48,548 nucleotides of DNA from an uncultured Butyrivibrio sp. (GCA_946546925.1 CAMNOS010000004.1:1-48548); one strand, 5' to 3'. Shown: positions 9,331-18,728, numbered from the stretch's first letter. Numbers and translations are program-made. Notes: generated from the sequence alone by a model not told the origin.

Positions 9331-10599
9331 GTGAAAATTCTGTATCTTGAATGTAAGATGGGTATTGCCGGAGATATGCTTTCATCAGCGCTGCTGGGGC
9401 TTTTTGATGACAAGGAAAAGTGTCTGGAGCGCCTCAACTTGATGAAGGTTCCCAAGGTGACATTTAAGCTTGAAAGAGCAGAGAAATGCGGGATTATGGG
9501 GGACCATCTTGAGGTTTTGATAGACGGGGTCGAAGAGGAGAGTTTTGATGTTCATGATGCCGTAACTTCGAATGAAAGTGACGCTGATGATCACCATCAT
9601 GACCACGATGATCATCATCATGAACATCATCATCACCACGGGCATACTCTGTATGACATAGAAGACATTATCGAGAATCTTGATGTATCGAAGGAGATAA
9701 GAAGTGACATAAGGGAAGTGTATGAGCTGTTGGCAGAGGCCGAGAGCAAAGTACATGGCGTTGCGGTGTCAGAGATTCATTTCCATGAAGTGGGCAATCT
9801 TGACGCGGTTGCAGATATTGCGGCGGCCTGCTATCTCATGCATGAACTTGACCCGGACAAGGTTATTGTATCGCCTATCAACGTGGGGAGCGGTCAGGTA
9901 AAGTGCGCACACGGCATTCTGCCGGTTCCGACTCCCGCAGCAGCTCTTCTTCTTACGGATATTCCAAGTTATTCAAGTGAACGCATTAAGGGTGAGCTGT
10001 GCACGCCCACCGGTGCGGCGCTTGTGAAGTATTTCGCTTTTGAGTTTGGACCTCAGCCTGTCATGGCAGTCAATAAGATTGGCTATGGAATGGGAAAGAA
10101 GGATTTTGAACAGGCAAACTGTGTGCGTGCTATCCTGGGTACTGCCAACGAGGATGCAGACAGGGTGGTTGAGCTGTCATGTAATGTGGATGACATGACC
10201 TCCGAAGAGATTGGATTTGCTACAGAAATGCTCATGGAGGCAGGCGCACTTGAGGTTTATACAATACCAATTGGTATGAAAAAGAACCGCCCGGGATTCC
10301 TCATAACCTGTATGTGCAGAGAGGACAGAAAAGAGAATCTGATCAAAGAGATTTTTAAACATACTACCACAATTGGAATCCGTGAAAATACCAGCAACAG
10401 ATTTGTGCTCTCAAGAGAGATTGTAAAGTCCGATACTCCCTACGGCGAGGTCAGGATAAAGAAATCATCGGGTTTTGATGTGCACCGGAGCAAGCTTGAG
10501 TATGAAGATCTTGCAGGTATCGCACGAAGGACAGGAAAATCTCTTTTGTCTCTGAAAAAAGAACTGTCTGAGCTGATGAAAGATGAAATAGACCACTGA
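9331..10599 (+). CDS. larC: LarC / DUF111 nickel-pincer cofactor biosynthesis protein, single ORF with His-rich linker; GTG start
   Basis: MKILYLECKMGIAGDMLSSALLGL; EIHFHEVGNLDAVADI; CTPTGAALVKYF; DHHHDHDDHHHEHHHHHGH. Confidence 0.9.
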   Translation: MKILYLECKMGIAGDMLSSALLGLFDDKEKCLERLNLMKVPKVTFKLERAEKCGIMGDHLEVLIDGVEEESFDVHDAVTSNESDADDHHHDHDDHHHEHHHHHGHTLYDIEDIIENLDVSKEIRSDIREVYELLAEAESKVHGVAVSEIHFHEVGNLDAVADIAAACYLMHELDPDKVIVSPINVGSGQVKCAHGILPVPTPAAALLLTDIPSYSSERIKGELCTPTGAALVKYFAFEFGPQPVMAVNKIGYGMGKKDFEQANCVRAILGTANEDADRVVELSCNVDDMTSEEIGFATEMLMEAGALEVYTIPIGMKKNRPGFLITCMCREDRKENLIKEIFKHTTTIGIRENTSNRFVLSREIVKSDTPYGEVRIKKSSGFDVHRSKLEYEDLAGIARRTGKSLLSLKKELSELMKDEIDH

Positions 10600-10643
10600 T
10601 CAGGATGATATGTTTCAGGGCGGGATATATCACCTGATCAGTG
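10594..10643. other. Long imperfect hairpin between convergent larC and solute-binding protein genes
   Basis: CACTGATCAGG-a-TGATAT ... ATATCA-CCTGATCAGTG; 17 paired bases with one bulge; spans both stop codons. Confidence 0.8.
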
Positions 10644-11868
10644 ATGCAATAGCTTCAGATGCGTTTTTGATGGTTGTATCGGCAGACTGCTCTTTGTTTA
10701 TGAACCTGATAAGTTCTGCCCCGAATATTTCTTCGATTTCGGACCATTTTGCAGTCCTGGGGCGGACTCTCGAATTGTTTGTACCTGCGTATATCTGCGC
10801 AAAATATGGATACTGTGATAAGACTTCCTGGTCTCTGAATATGCTCTTTCGAGTGGGTACGCCGCCATACTTAATGGCCTGTCTCTGAACTTCCTGACTT
10901 GTAAGGTAAACAGCGAGGCTTAGAGCAAGTGCGGGATTTGTTGAATTAGAGGTGACGCCAAGCAGCCAGTTACCGATCTCACCTGTAGCAAGTACTTCAG
11001 AGGAAGCAGTTTTCTTGCCGGGGATTGGCGCTATAGATGCGCTGCTTCCGTTTCCTGTAATGAACCAGGAGGGCCATCCGAGCGCAATGCCTGCTTTACC
11101 GGTTGAAACGGCTTCTACCAGTTCGTCTTTTTCGTAATTACCGCCGGTCTCATAGAGTTTGTAATAAAAGTCAAGGGCGTCGCGGCTTTCTTTTGAGTCA
11201 AGGATAACGTTACCAGCATCGTCAAAAAGATCTCCGCCGAAAGCCCACAAAATAGGCAAAAAGTCCGATACAACAGGGTTGCCGGACTGTCCGCGTATAG
11301 CATATCCACCCAGTCCCCGGCTATTGGCCTGCTGACAGCTTATAAGAATATCGTTCCAGTTCTCAAGGCAGGAAGCATCTGAAATGATATCGGGATTATA
11401 AAAAATGAGCTGCACATTGCCGGAGAAGGGAAGTGCATAAGTTGCACCCAAAGGATACGGATCCTTGCCGAGAAGCTGTGATTTTTCAACAAAATCATCA
11501 TCATCAAGATACCCAAGCTGAGTTAGATTCAGGATGATCTTCTTATCGAGATATTCCGGCATCAGTGGATCGTCGATCATTATCAGGTCATATTTTCCAC
11601 GGGGATTTGCTGAATCTTCAATGCATTTCGTGCGTATGTCGTTCGCACTCATGGATTCAACAATTACCGTGCAATTATTTTCATCTTCAAACTTTTTCTT
11701 AACAGCTTCAATGACATCTGTATGAGAGCCGTCCCTGGCTGCGATGGTTATCACGTCCTTATTTGAGGCTACACCGGAGCCCGGTGCCTGAAAAGAGCAG
11801 CTGCAAAGAATAAAGCAGGCCATAAGCATGCATAAAACAGAACGTACAGTTCCATGTATTTTGATCAT
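10630..11868 (-). CDS. Extracellular solute-binding lipoprotein (family 1 type)
   Basis: Lipobox FILCSC; DIRTKCIEDSANPRGKYDLIMIDDPLMPEYL; ALPFSGNVQLIFYNPDI; GKAGIALGWPSW. Confidence 0.85.
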   Translation of the reverse strand: MIKIHGTVRSVLCMLMACFILCSCSFQAPGSGVASNKDVITIAARDGSHTDVIEAVKKKFEDENNCTVIVESMSANDIRTKCIEDSANPRGKYDLIMIDDPLMPEYLDKKIILNLTQLGYLDDDDFVEKSQLLGKDPYPLGATYALPFSGNVQLIFYNPDIISDASCLENWNDILISCQQANSRGLGGYAIRGQSGNPVVSDFLPILWAFGGDLFDDAGNVILDSKESRDALDFYYKLYETGGNYEKDELVEAVSTGKAGIALGWPSWFITGNGSSASIAPIPGKKTASSEVLATGEIGNWLLGVTSNSTNPALALSLAVYLTSQEVQRQAIKYGGVPTRKSIFRDQEVLSQYPYFAQIYAGTNNSRVRPRTAKWSEIEEIFGAELIRFINKEQSADTTIKNASEAIASLIR

Positions 11869-11996
11869 CTTTATTCCTCCCGATTATAAATATTTTATCA
11901 TATTTCGCGATTTAATATGTGAAAATATAGTTATTAAAGACGCTCGGTAGTGTATAATTAAATTGTTAAGCGTGCAGTTTAGACATAAAAAGGAGA

Positions 11997-13406
11997 ATGA
12001 CTATGCAGATAGTAAGCAGTGATGGGAAAATAGGATATTCATCTTCAGTTGAGTTCGCTCCAAATGATATTCTGTATATGCTTAAGGACCTTCCTGATGC
12101 ATGCTGTATTTTTAAGGTTCTTACAGATCCCTTCGGAACTGTGAAAGATATGCTCTTTTTGTTTGTTAATGAGAAATATGCCCAGCTGACAGGCAAACAC
12201 AGTGCGGAGCTTATAGGCACGACATTTTATTCATCTGTGACCAATCAGGACGAGGACTGGATCAAATTCAGCTATCAGGCTGCGATCCTTCGACAGTCTT
12301 CAATAAACAGGACCTATAACAGTACTTTTGACAAATGGTTTGAATTCTGGGCGGTACCCGTTTACCAGAAAGGCTTCTGCGCGTATATCATTCATGATGT
12401 CACGGCAGATAAAAGAGATGAGGACGTAAGGCGGTTCCAGACCAACACCAATAATCTTGTAATAGAATGTGCAAAAGCGGCTTCAACTCCTGATTTTAAC
12501 AGAGGCATAAAGAGAGTGCTCAGAAAGATCGGGCAGACTATAGAAGCTGATAAGGTCTATGTGATCAGGAATGAAGGTGATAAGATCAAGGAGCGCTACG
12601 ACTGGTTCAGCAAGACATGTGCGGCTGAGCTTCCTTCCAAGAAGATCTTTGAAAAATATGACCTCATTTCCATCTGGACCAATCTTTTGCAGGGGAAACC
12701 TTTCTTTTACATGAATGATATCTCGGCGGCTGCAGAGAAGTATCCGGAGTTATACAGCGAATATATTGCTGGTAAGTGCTCGAGATTTGCTGTTGTTGAG
12801 CTCAAGGATAAGGATGGGCACATTGGATTTCTTGTGGCAGACAATTATCAGCTGGAACTCAATGTTAACATTGGTGAAGTGATGGAGACGGTGGCTGCTT
12901 TTATAACCTATCAGATCAGGAACCATGAGCTTACAGAGGAGCTTATGTATCTGGGCGGCCATGATGCTCTTACGGGACTGGGCAACAGATATGCCCTGAA
13001 TCAGGATACCAGTCTTTTGTCGAAGACTTCATGCCCTGTAGGAGTCTGCTACACAGATATCAACGGGTTAAAGGCCATTAACGACGAGAAAGGCCACGAG
13101 GCCGGTGACAGGATCATTGTCGATACAGCTAACTCCTTCAGCAGCGTTTTTAAGAAGAAAAACTGCTACAGGATAGGCGGAGATGAATTCGTGGCTGTTG
13201 TTCCGGATGTGGATAAGGACAAATTCACGGAACTGGTTGAAAAGTTCAGGTCCAAATCCAAGGATGTCGCCATAGCTGTAGGCTACGAGTGGGCTGAACA
13301 TTCCAAAGACATAAAGAGTGTCATCAAGAAGGCTGATGAAGCGATGTACCGCAATAAGGCCCAGTATTATAAGAATCATGAGAGACGGCACGCAAATAAT
13401 ATTTGA
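11997..13406 (+). CDS. PAS-containing diguanylate cyclase (GGDEF)
   Basis: HDALTGLGNRYAL...CYRIGGDEFVAVVPD; intact GGDEF. Confidence 0.92.
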   Translation: MTMQIVSSDGKIGYSSSVEFAPNDILYMLKDLPDACCIFKVLTDPFGTVKDMLFLFVNEKYAQLTGKHSAELIGTTFYSSVTNQDEDWIKFSYQAAILRQSSINRTYNSTFDKWFEFWAVPVYQKGFCAYIIHDVTADKRDEDVRRFQTNTNNLVIECAKAASTPDFNRGIKRVLRKIGQTIEADKVYVIRNEGDKIKERYDWFSKTCAAELPSKKIFEKYDLISIWTNLLQGKPFFYMNDISAAAEKYPELYSEYIAGKCSRFAVVELKDKDGHIGFLVADNYQLELNVNIGEVMETVAAFITYQIRNHELTEELMYLGGHDALTGLGNRYALNQDTSLLSKTSCPVGVCYTDINGLKAINDEKGHEAGDRIIVDTANSFSSVFKKKNCYRIGGDEFVAVVPDVDKDKFTELVEKFRSKSKDVAIAVGYEWAEHSKDIKSVIKKADEAMYRNKAQYYKNHERRHANNI

Positions 13407-13429
13407 TCGGAATTATAGTTCTTTGCATA

Positions 13430-13465
13430 AAAAGAGAGCAGCTCATATCGGCTGCTCTCTTTAAA
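13430..13465. terminator. Bidirectional hairpin terminator
   Basis: AAAGAGAGCAGC-tcatatcg-GCTGCTCTCTTT between convergent genes. Confidence 0.8.
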
Positions 13466-13506
13466 AATTTCAAAAATAATATATAACATATGTATCACAT
13501 ATAGCA

Positions 13507-14490
13507 TTATGCTAAGGATGCTGTGATTATTGACATTGAATATACTTCGATAGCGTTGCATCCGCGGGACAGATCGTTGATAGGTGCGTTGAGGCCAAGA
13601 AGAATAGGGCCATAAGCCTCAAAGTTACCCATCCTCTGAGCAATCTTGTATCCAAGGTTTCCTGCGTTGATATCAGGGAAAATAAATGTATTGGCATGAC
13701 CTGCTACAGGTGAACCGGGAGCCTTCTGCTTGGCTACACGGGGAGATACGGCTGCATCGAACTGAAGTTCACCATCGATGGGAACTTCAGGGTATTTCTC
13801 CTGGGCCTTTTTGGTAGCGTTCTGCATCTTGGTGACAGTATCGTCCTTGGCTGAACCCTTTGTTGAGAATGAAAGGAATGCAACTTTGGGCTGAACTCCG
13901 AATCTCTGAGCACAGTTAACGGTCTCGCCGCAGATCTCTACAAGCTCATCTTCATTGGGGTTGATATTGATTCCACAGTCAGCCATGGCGATTACTTCAT
14001 TGTCACCTGTTGCTGAGGGGCGTACCAGTATGAAGCATGAGGAAACGATGGTATTTTCAGGCTTGGTCTTGATGATCTGAAGTGCAGGACGAACTGTGTC
14101 TGCTGTTGAATATGTGGCACCTCCGAGGAGACAGTCGCCAAGACCCATCTTAACAAGCATCGTGCCGAAGTAGTTGGTCTGCTTGAGGATTGGGATGGCT
14201 TTTTCGGGAGTCATTCCCTTGCTCTTTCTAAGTTCGCAGAACTGCTCAACCATCTCATCAAATCTGTCGTAGTTCTCAGGGTCTATAATTTCAGCGCCGC
14301 GGATATTGTAACCTGCGTCCTCTGCGGCAGAATTGATTTCTTCTACGTTTCCTAATAAAATAGGTCTGAGGAAGTTTCCTGCAAGAAGGCGGGATGCTGC
14401 CTCAAGAATACGGGGGTCTGAACCTTCCGGGAAAACAATGGTCTTAGGGTCTTTTTTGAGCTTCTGGATCATATCACCAAATCCGTACAT
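13507..14490 (-). CDS. pta: Phosphate acetyltransferase
   Basis: IVFPEGSDPRILEAASRLL; FGTMLVKMGLGDCLLGGATYSTADTVRPALQI; ELQFDAAVSPRVAKQKAPGSPVAGHANTFIFPDINAGNLGYK. Confidence 0.95.
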   Translation of the reverse strand: MYGFGDMIQKLKKDPKTIVFPEGSDPRILEAASRLLAGNFLRPILLGNVEEINSAAEDAGYNIRGAEIIDPENYDRFDEMVEQFCELRKSKGMTPEKAIPILKQTNYFGTMLVKMGLGDCLLGGATYSTADTVRPALQIIKTKPENTIVSSCFILVRPSATGDNEVIAMADCGININPNEDELVEICGETVNCAQRFGVQPKVAFLSFSTKGSAKDDTVTKMQNATKKAQEKYPEVPIDGELQFDAAVSPRVAKQKAPGSPVAGHANTFIFPDINAGNLGYKIAQRMGNFEAYGPILLGLNAPINDLSRGCNAIEVYSMSIITASLA

Positions 14491-14625
14491 CTTTTTTCCT
14501 CCTTAATATGTAATATGTACTTTATTTATCAGTTTTGTAAGCGCATACATTTTCAGTTGCAAGCGTATTATAGAACATTGTATTTAAAAAAAGTTTGATT
14601 TCACTCAAGTTTCATATTAAAATCT

Positions 14626-14889
14626 ATGAACAAAGAAAGGGGTAAGATAATGAACATGAATCCTATGATGCTGATGCAGCTTCAGCAAAGAATACAGACC
14701 TTCCAGCAGGATCATCCCAAGGTGATGCCGTTTATGATGGCCGTTAAGGACAACGCTCTGACGGAAGGATCTGTTATTGCCATGAAAGTAACAACTCCGG
14801 ACGGAAAGACTCTGGAGTCCAACATCAAGCTTACTGCCAATGACATTGAAACAATCCGCATGATGACGGACCCGTCAATACAAAATTAA
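14626..14889 (+). CDS. Small hypothetical protein
   Basis: 87-aa ORF with AAAGAAAGGGG/ATG context; start may be the internal ATG at 14650. Confidence 0.6.
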   Translation: MNKERGKIMNMNPMMLMQLQQRIQTFQQDHPKVMPFMMAVKDNALTEGSVIAMKVTTPDGKTLESNIKLTANDIETIRMMTDPSIQN

Positions 14890-15503
14890 AGCATCTTTAA
14901 ATAACAGTTGCCACTTTTGGTGAAGCCGTTCTTTTCAAGATATTCCCTGTGATTGCTGTCGGGGCCGCTGAATGTGAGAGAAGTGACACCTTCGTTTCTG
15001 AGCTGTGTAAATAGGTATTGTCCTATGGAGAAGTCCCTGTACTCCGGGGTACAGTAATCTAACAGGATATCAATGACGCCATCCTCTTTTTTGCTGCCGA
15101 TGAATACACCTGCCGGAGCGCCTTTGTGACATACAAGGTATGCGACGTTTGCATCCTTAAAGTCAAGGGTTGTTCCCGGGAAGCATTTCTCTATGTCGTC
15201 TTTTTGTCTTTCTATGGTGTAACGGAGCATGGGATCGTCTTTGGATGACTTTACGAGGTCATATTCTCTGGCATTGTCGCCGGTGTTGCTCATTTTTATC
15301 AGATAATAGATGTTGATGAGCACAAGGCACAGATTCATGATTGCTGTGGGATATGAGTGGATTATGAAGGCATAGATCGTGAAAATGATGCTTCCTATAG
15401 AGTTGACAATTCTTAATTTGACCACAGATACCATCAGGAACGATACAAGTACCAGGGCCGATCCTGTGTAACCAATAGCTTCGATCAATATTTTACTGTT
15501 CAT
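14886..15503 (-). CDS. YgjV-like membrane protein with soluble C-terminal GNAT-like domain
   Basis: N-terminal TM segments (IEAIGYTGSALVLVSFLMVSVVKLRIVNSIGSIIF); C-terminal YLVCHKGAPAGVFIG...FSIGQYLFTQLRNEG...YLEKNGFTKSG. Confidence 0.65.
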   Translation of the reverse strand: MNSKILIEAIGYTGSALVLVSFLMVSVVKLRIVNSIGSIIFTIYAFIIHSYPTAIMNLCLVLINIYYLIKMSNTGDNAREYDLVKSSKDDPMLRYTIERQKDDIEKCFPGTTLDFKDANVAYLVCHKGAPAGVFIGSKKEDGVIDILLDYCTPEYRDFSIGQYLFTQLRNEGVTSLTFSGPDSNHREYLEKNGFTKSGNCYLKML

Positions 15504-15560
15504 ACTGTCCCCCTCTGTGTTTTGTTTTTTTCTTTATTCTAGTATAATTGTCTTAAATGT

Positions 15561-15592
15561 TTTTGCCAAATCTTCTTTGGGTTCGTATAAAT
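15561..15592 (+). promoter_or_regulatory. Promoter-like motif TTTTGCCA-N12-GTTCGTATAAAT
   Basis: Same motif and spacing at 28007-28038, related copy at 21894-21927. Confidence 0.65.
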
Positions 15593-15639
15593 AAATGTAA
15601 TTCCAATATGAATAATAATTTGGCCAGGAGGTGTTTATA

Positions 15640-15858
15640 ATGGGAAATGAAGAAAGACTTAACGATGAGGCTTTACAGAACGTGACAGGAGGCAAGGGTG
15701 CTTCACCTGATAAGAAGTCACAGTTTGAGGCTGCCTGGAGAATGCTTGGAATGACACAGAAGGGTTATTCGGGAATGAGCATGGCTGAGATATATGATGA
15801 CTGGGAATTCGCAGGCTTTACACCTGATGCGGTTACTTTTCTTTCATCATACAACTGA
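15640..15858 (+). CDS. Small peptide with double-glycine (bacteriocin-type) leader
   Basis: MGNEERLNDEALQNVTGG|KGASPDKKSQ...; AGGAGG Shine-Dalgarno. Confidence 0.75.
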   Translation: MGNEERLNDEALQNVTGGKGASPDKKSQFEAAWRMLGMTQKGYSGMSMAEIYDDWEFAGFTPDAVTFLSSYN

Positions 15859-15877
15859 TAAGACAGGTCTGAAAAGC

Positions 15878-15910
15878 AACAAGGAGATACCGATGGTATC
15901 TCCTTGTTTT
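15878..15910 (+). terminator. Intrinsic terminator
   Basis: AACAAGGAGATACC-gat-GGTATCTCCTTGTTTT. Confidence 0.85.
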
Positions 15911-15932
15911 GTCCATGAAAGATAAGAAAGGG

Positions 15933-16103
15933 TCAGAAAAGCAAAAGCCCGATAAATGTGCCAAAAGCCAGAATGAATGCTGAAGCTGCGGAAATTGTCA
16001 GGATTTTTGACTTAAGATCCGATGAATTGATGTATTTGCCGTTAAAGTTTATCGTATCGATCGTTTTAGGCTCTGAAACTCTGTTATATGTATTTATATC
16101 CAT
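15933..16103 (-). CDS. Small single-pass membrane protein, unknown function
   Basis: MDINTYNRVSEPKTIDTINFNGKY...ILTISAASAFILAFGTFIGLLLF; GGAGG upstream of ATG at 16103. Confidence 0.55.
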   Translation of the reverse strand: MDINTYNRVSEPKTIDTINFNGKYINSSDLKSKILTISAASAFILAFGTFIGLLLF

Positions 16104-16307
16104 AGGATTGCCTCCGTAATTTTCCACTTTTACAATTTGTTTTTTTACATAGTAAACCATAATTGTGTAATTTTGCTTATCACGGGCTTAAGATTTTATT
16201 AAAAGACTATTAAGAGTAAAATTAACAAAATTTATGAAATTTTATTACTTGAGGCAAAACAAAGCTTGAAATATGTTTTATAATATACATATAGGGGGTA
16301 TTGGCTT

Positions 16308-16958
16308 ATGAAGAAAAGATGCATTATAGGAATACTTCTAACAGCTATGCTTCTTACGGCGGTGGGCTGCAGCACGGTTGGAGCGGCTGGAGAAGTCGAG
16401 GAGCCGGTAGATCTGAAACCGGTCATCTATCTTTATCCTGAGGAGGACGGACAGGAGATTTCTGTCAGTCTTGATTACGATGGGGAGATAACAGAACTGA
16501 TTCCGGAATTCAACGCCGAGAATACGTGGAATGTGACAGCAGCCAGGGACGGGACCATCACTTTTGAGGGCACGGAATATGATTATCTGTTCTGGGAGGG
16601 TGTTCCCAAATATTCATACGACTTTTTTACCGGGTATTGTATAAAAGGCAATGAGACTGAGGCGTTCCTTAAGATCATGCTTCCAAGGCTCGGACTTAAT
16701 GACGCTGAGACCGAGGAATTCCTTAAATTCTGGGTTCCTGATATGGAAAAAAATCCTTATAATATGATAAGCTTCCAGGACAAGGCATACAAAAAGGGTG
16801 CCAGGCTTTCTGTTACACCACAGCCGGATACTCTGATAAGGGTGTTTATGGCATGGTATCCTTCGGACAGTTACATTAATATAAGCCCGCAGATCATTGA
16901 TACTCCGGACAGGAGCGGATTTACTGTGGTGGAATGGGGCGGTAACAGGATCAAATGA
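16308..16958 (+). CDS. Putative lipoprotein of unknown function (KPVIYLYPE motif)
   Basis: Lipobox LLTAVGCS; overlaps next gene by ATGA. Confidence 0.75.
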   Translation: MKKRCIIGILLTAMLLTAVGCSTVGAAGEVEEPVDLKPVIYLYPEEDGQEISVSLDYDGEITELIPEFNAENTWNVTAARDGTITFEGTEYDYLFWEGVPKYSYDFFTGYCIKGNETEAFLKIMLPRLGLNDAETEEFLKFWVPDMEKNPYNMISFQDKAYKKGARLSVTPQPDTLIRVFMAWYPSDSYINISPQIIDTPDRSGFTVVEWGGNRIK

Positions 16959-18688
16959 AGCTCATAAGAAAGTTTATACCTTACTACAAGCCATATATCG
17001 GCGTGTTCCTGCTTGATCTTGTATGTGCTTCCATCCTTTCTGTAATAGATTTGGCGTTTCCGCAATTTTTGAGGGTCTTGAGACAGACCCTCTTTCTTGA
17101 GTCTCCGGAAATTATACTGAAAAGGCTCGGGGCAGTTGCGGCGCTATTGATATCAATGTATGTGCTGAGATTTTTTTGCAGGTTTTATGTGACCTATCAG
17201 GGCCACATGATGGGAGCCCGCATGGAATCAGGCATGAGGCGTGATCTCTTTGAGAGATTTGAAGCGTTTTCTTTTTCTTATTACGACACCCACAATACGG
17301 GTGAAATGATGTCAAAGCTTGTCTCAGACCTGTTTGATATCTCTGAACTTGCCCATCATGGGCCTGAGAACATCTTTATATCTGTAGTTAAGATAGTCGG
17401 ATCATTTATCCTTTTGATGCGCATTAATATTCCCATGACACTCTGCCTGGTGGCGGTAGTCCTCTGTATGGCTGTCTTTTCTGTGAGCCAGAACAGAAAG
17501 ATGAGAAGAACCTTTTCCGATAACCGTAAAAAGATTGCCATGATCAACTCGTCGCTTCAGGACACGCTCGGAGGCATCAGGGTTGTAAAGTCTTTTACCG
17601 GTGAGGAAATCGAGCAGAATAAGTTTGACAGATCAAATCTTGCTTTTCTGGATTCAAAGCAGGCCAACTACAGGCAGATGGCGCTGTTTCACTCAGGGAA
17701 TAACCTCTTTGAGGGATTCATGTTTATTACGGTCCTTGTGGCAGGCGGGTATTTTATTGCCAAGGGTCAGATGACGGGTGAAGATCTCGCGATATATGCA
17801 CTTTATATCAACATTTTTATCAATCCCGTCAATGTACTGGTGGAGTTTACGGAGCAGCTCCAGAAGGGCCTCGCCGGATTTGAGAGATTCACGGAAGTCA
17901 TGGATACCATGCCGGAGATCCTGGATAAACCTGATGCACGGGAGCTTACAGATGTGAAGGGCAATATAGATTATAAGAATGTTTCTTTTTCCTATGGCGA
18001 TGAGGAGGCTGTCCTTAAGGATATAAATCTCCATGTGGAAGCGGGGAAGTCAATTGCCATTGTCGGTCCGTCAGGAGGCGGGAAAACAACGCTCTGTTCA
18101 CTGCTTCCCAGGTTTTATGACGTAAGTGGTGGCGCGGTGCTGATTGATGGAACCGATATCAGGGATGTAACCCAGAAATCATTGAGATCATTCATTGGAA
18201 TCGTACAGCAGGATGTTTACCTGTTTAACGGCACGGTAAAAGAGAATATAGCTTACGGTAAGCCTGATGCGACGATGGAAGAAATAATAGAGGCGGCTAA
18301 AAACGCTGATCTTCTGGGATTTATCGAGACGCTGCCCAAAGGCTTTGATACTGAAGTGGGCGAGCGGGGAGCAAGGCTCTCGGGAGGACAGAAGCAGAGG
18401 ATAGCCATTGCGAGGGTGTTCCTTAAGAACCCGCCAATCCTAATCCTGGATGAGGCGACGAGTGCTCTTGACAACGAGAGCGAGCGGTATATTCAGGAGA
18501 GTCTTGACAGGCTGGCAATCGGAAGAACGACGATCACCATTGCCCACAGGCTCTCTACGATCCTGGGGGCTGATGAGATCATTGTTCTTGATGAAGACGG
18601 AATAAGGGAGAGAGGACGGCATAAAGACCTGATCAAAAAGGGCGGTCTTTATGAGAAATACTACAGAATGCAGCTCGGAACGGTATAA
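16955..18688 (+). CDS. ABC transporter, fused permease/ATPase (MsbA/LmrA type)
   Basis: Walker A GPSGGGKTT; signature LSGGQKQRIAIAR; six-TM N-terminal half. Confidence 0.93.
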   Translation: MKLIRKFIPYYKPYIGVFLLDLVCASILSVIDLAFPQFLRVLRQTLFLESPEIILKRLGAVAALLISMYVLRFFCRFYVTYQGHMMGARMESGMRRDLFERFEAFSFSYYDTHNTGEMMSKLVSDLFDISELAHHGPENIFISVVKIVGSFILLMRINIPMTLCLVAVVLCMAVFSVSQNRKMRRTFSDNRKKIAMINSSLQDTLGGIRVVKSFTGEEIEQNKFDRSNLAFLDSKQANYRQMALFHSGNNLFEGFMFITVLVAGGYFIAKGQMTGEDLAIYALYINIFINPVNVLVEFTEQLQKGLAGFERFTEVMDTMPEILDKPDARELTDVKGNIDYKNVSFSYGDEEAVLKDINLHVEAGKSIAIVGPSGGGKTTLCSLLPRFYDVSGGAVLIDGTDIRDVTQKSLRSFIGIVQQDVYLFNGTVKENIAYGKPDATMEEIIEAAKNADLLGFIETLPKGFDTEVGERGARLSGGQKQRIAIARVFLKNPPILILDEATSALDNESERYIQESLDRLAIGRTTITIAHRLSTILGADEIIVLDEDGIRERGRHKDLIKKGGLYEKYYRMQLGTV

Positions 18689-18701
18689 GGCGCAAGTGAT
18701 G

Positions 18702-18728
18702 TTGCTCACCGCAAAATGCGGTGAGCAA
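18702..18728. terminator. Hairpin between convergent genes
   Basis: TTGCTCACCGCA-aaa-TGCGGTGAGCAA. Confidence 0.75.

Noticed and set aside
9590-9645. CAT/CAC-rich stretch as a DNA microsatellite
   Set aside because: In frame within larC and encodes a plausible metal-binding His-rich linker seen in this protein family.
9385-9756. Minus-strand ORF with Met/Ile/Val-rich stretch
   Set aside because: Antisense of the His-rich (CAT/CAC) region of larC; compositional artefact.
16955-18688. Dedicated bacteriocin exporter for the GG peptides
   Set aside because: No N-terminal C39 peptidase domain is apparent; reads as a generic MsbA-like exporter.
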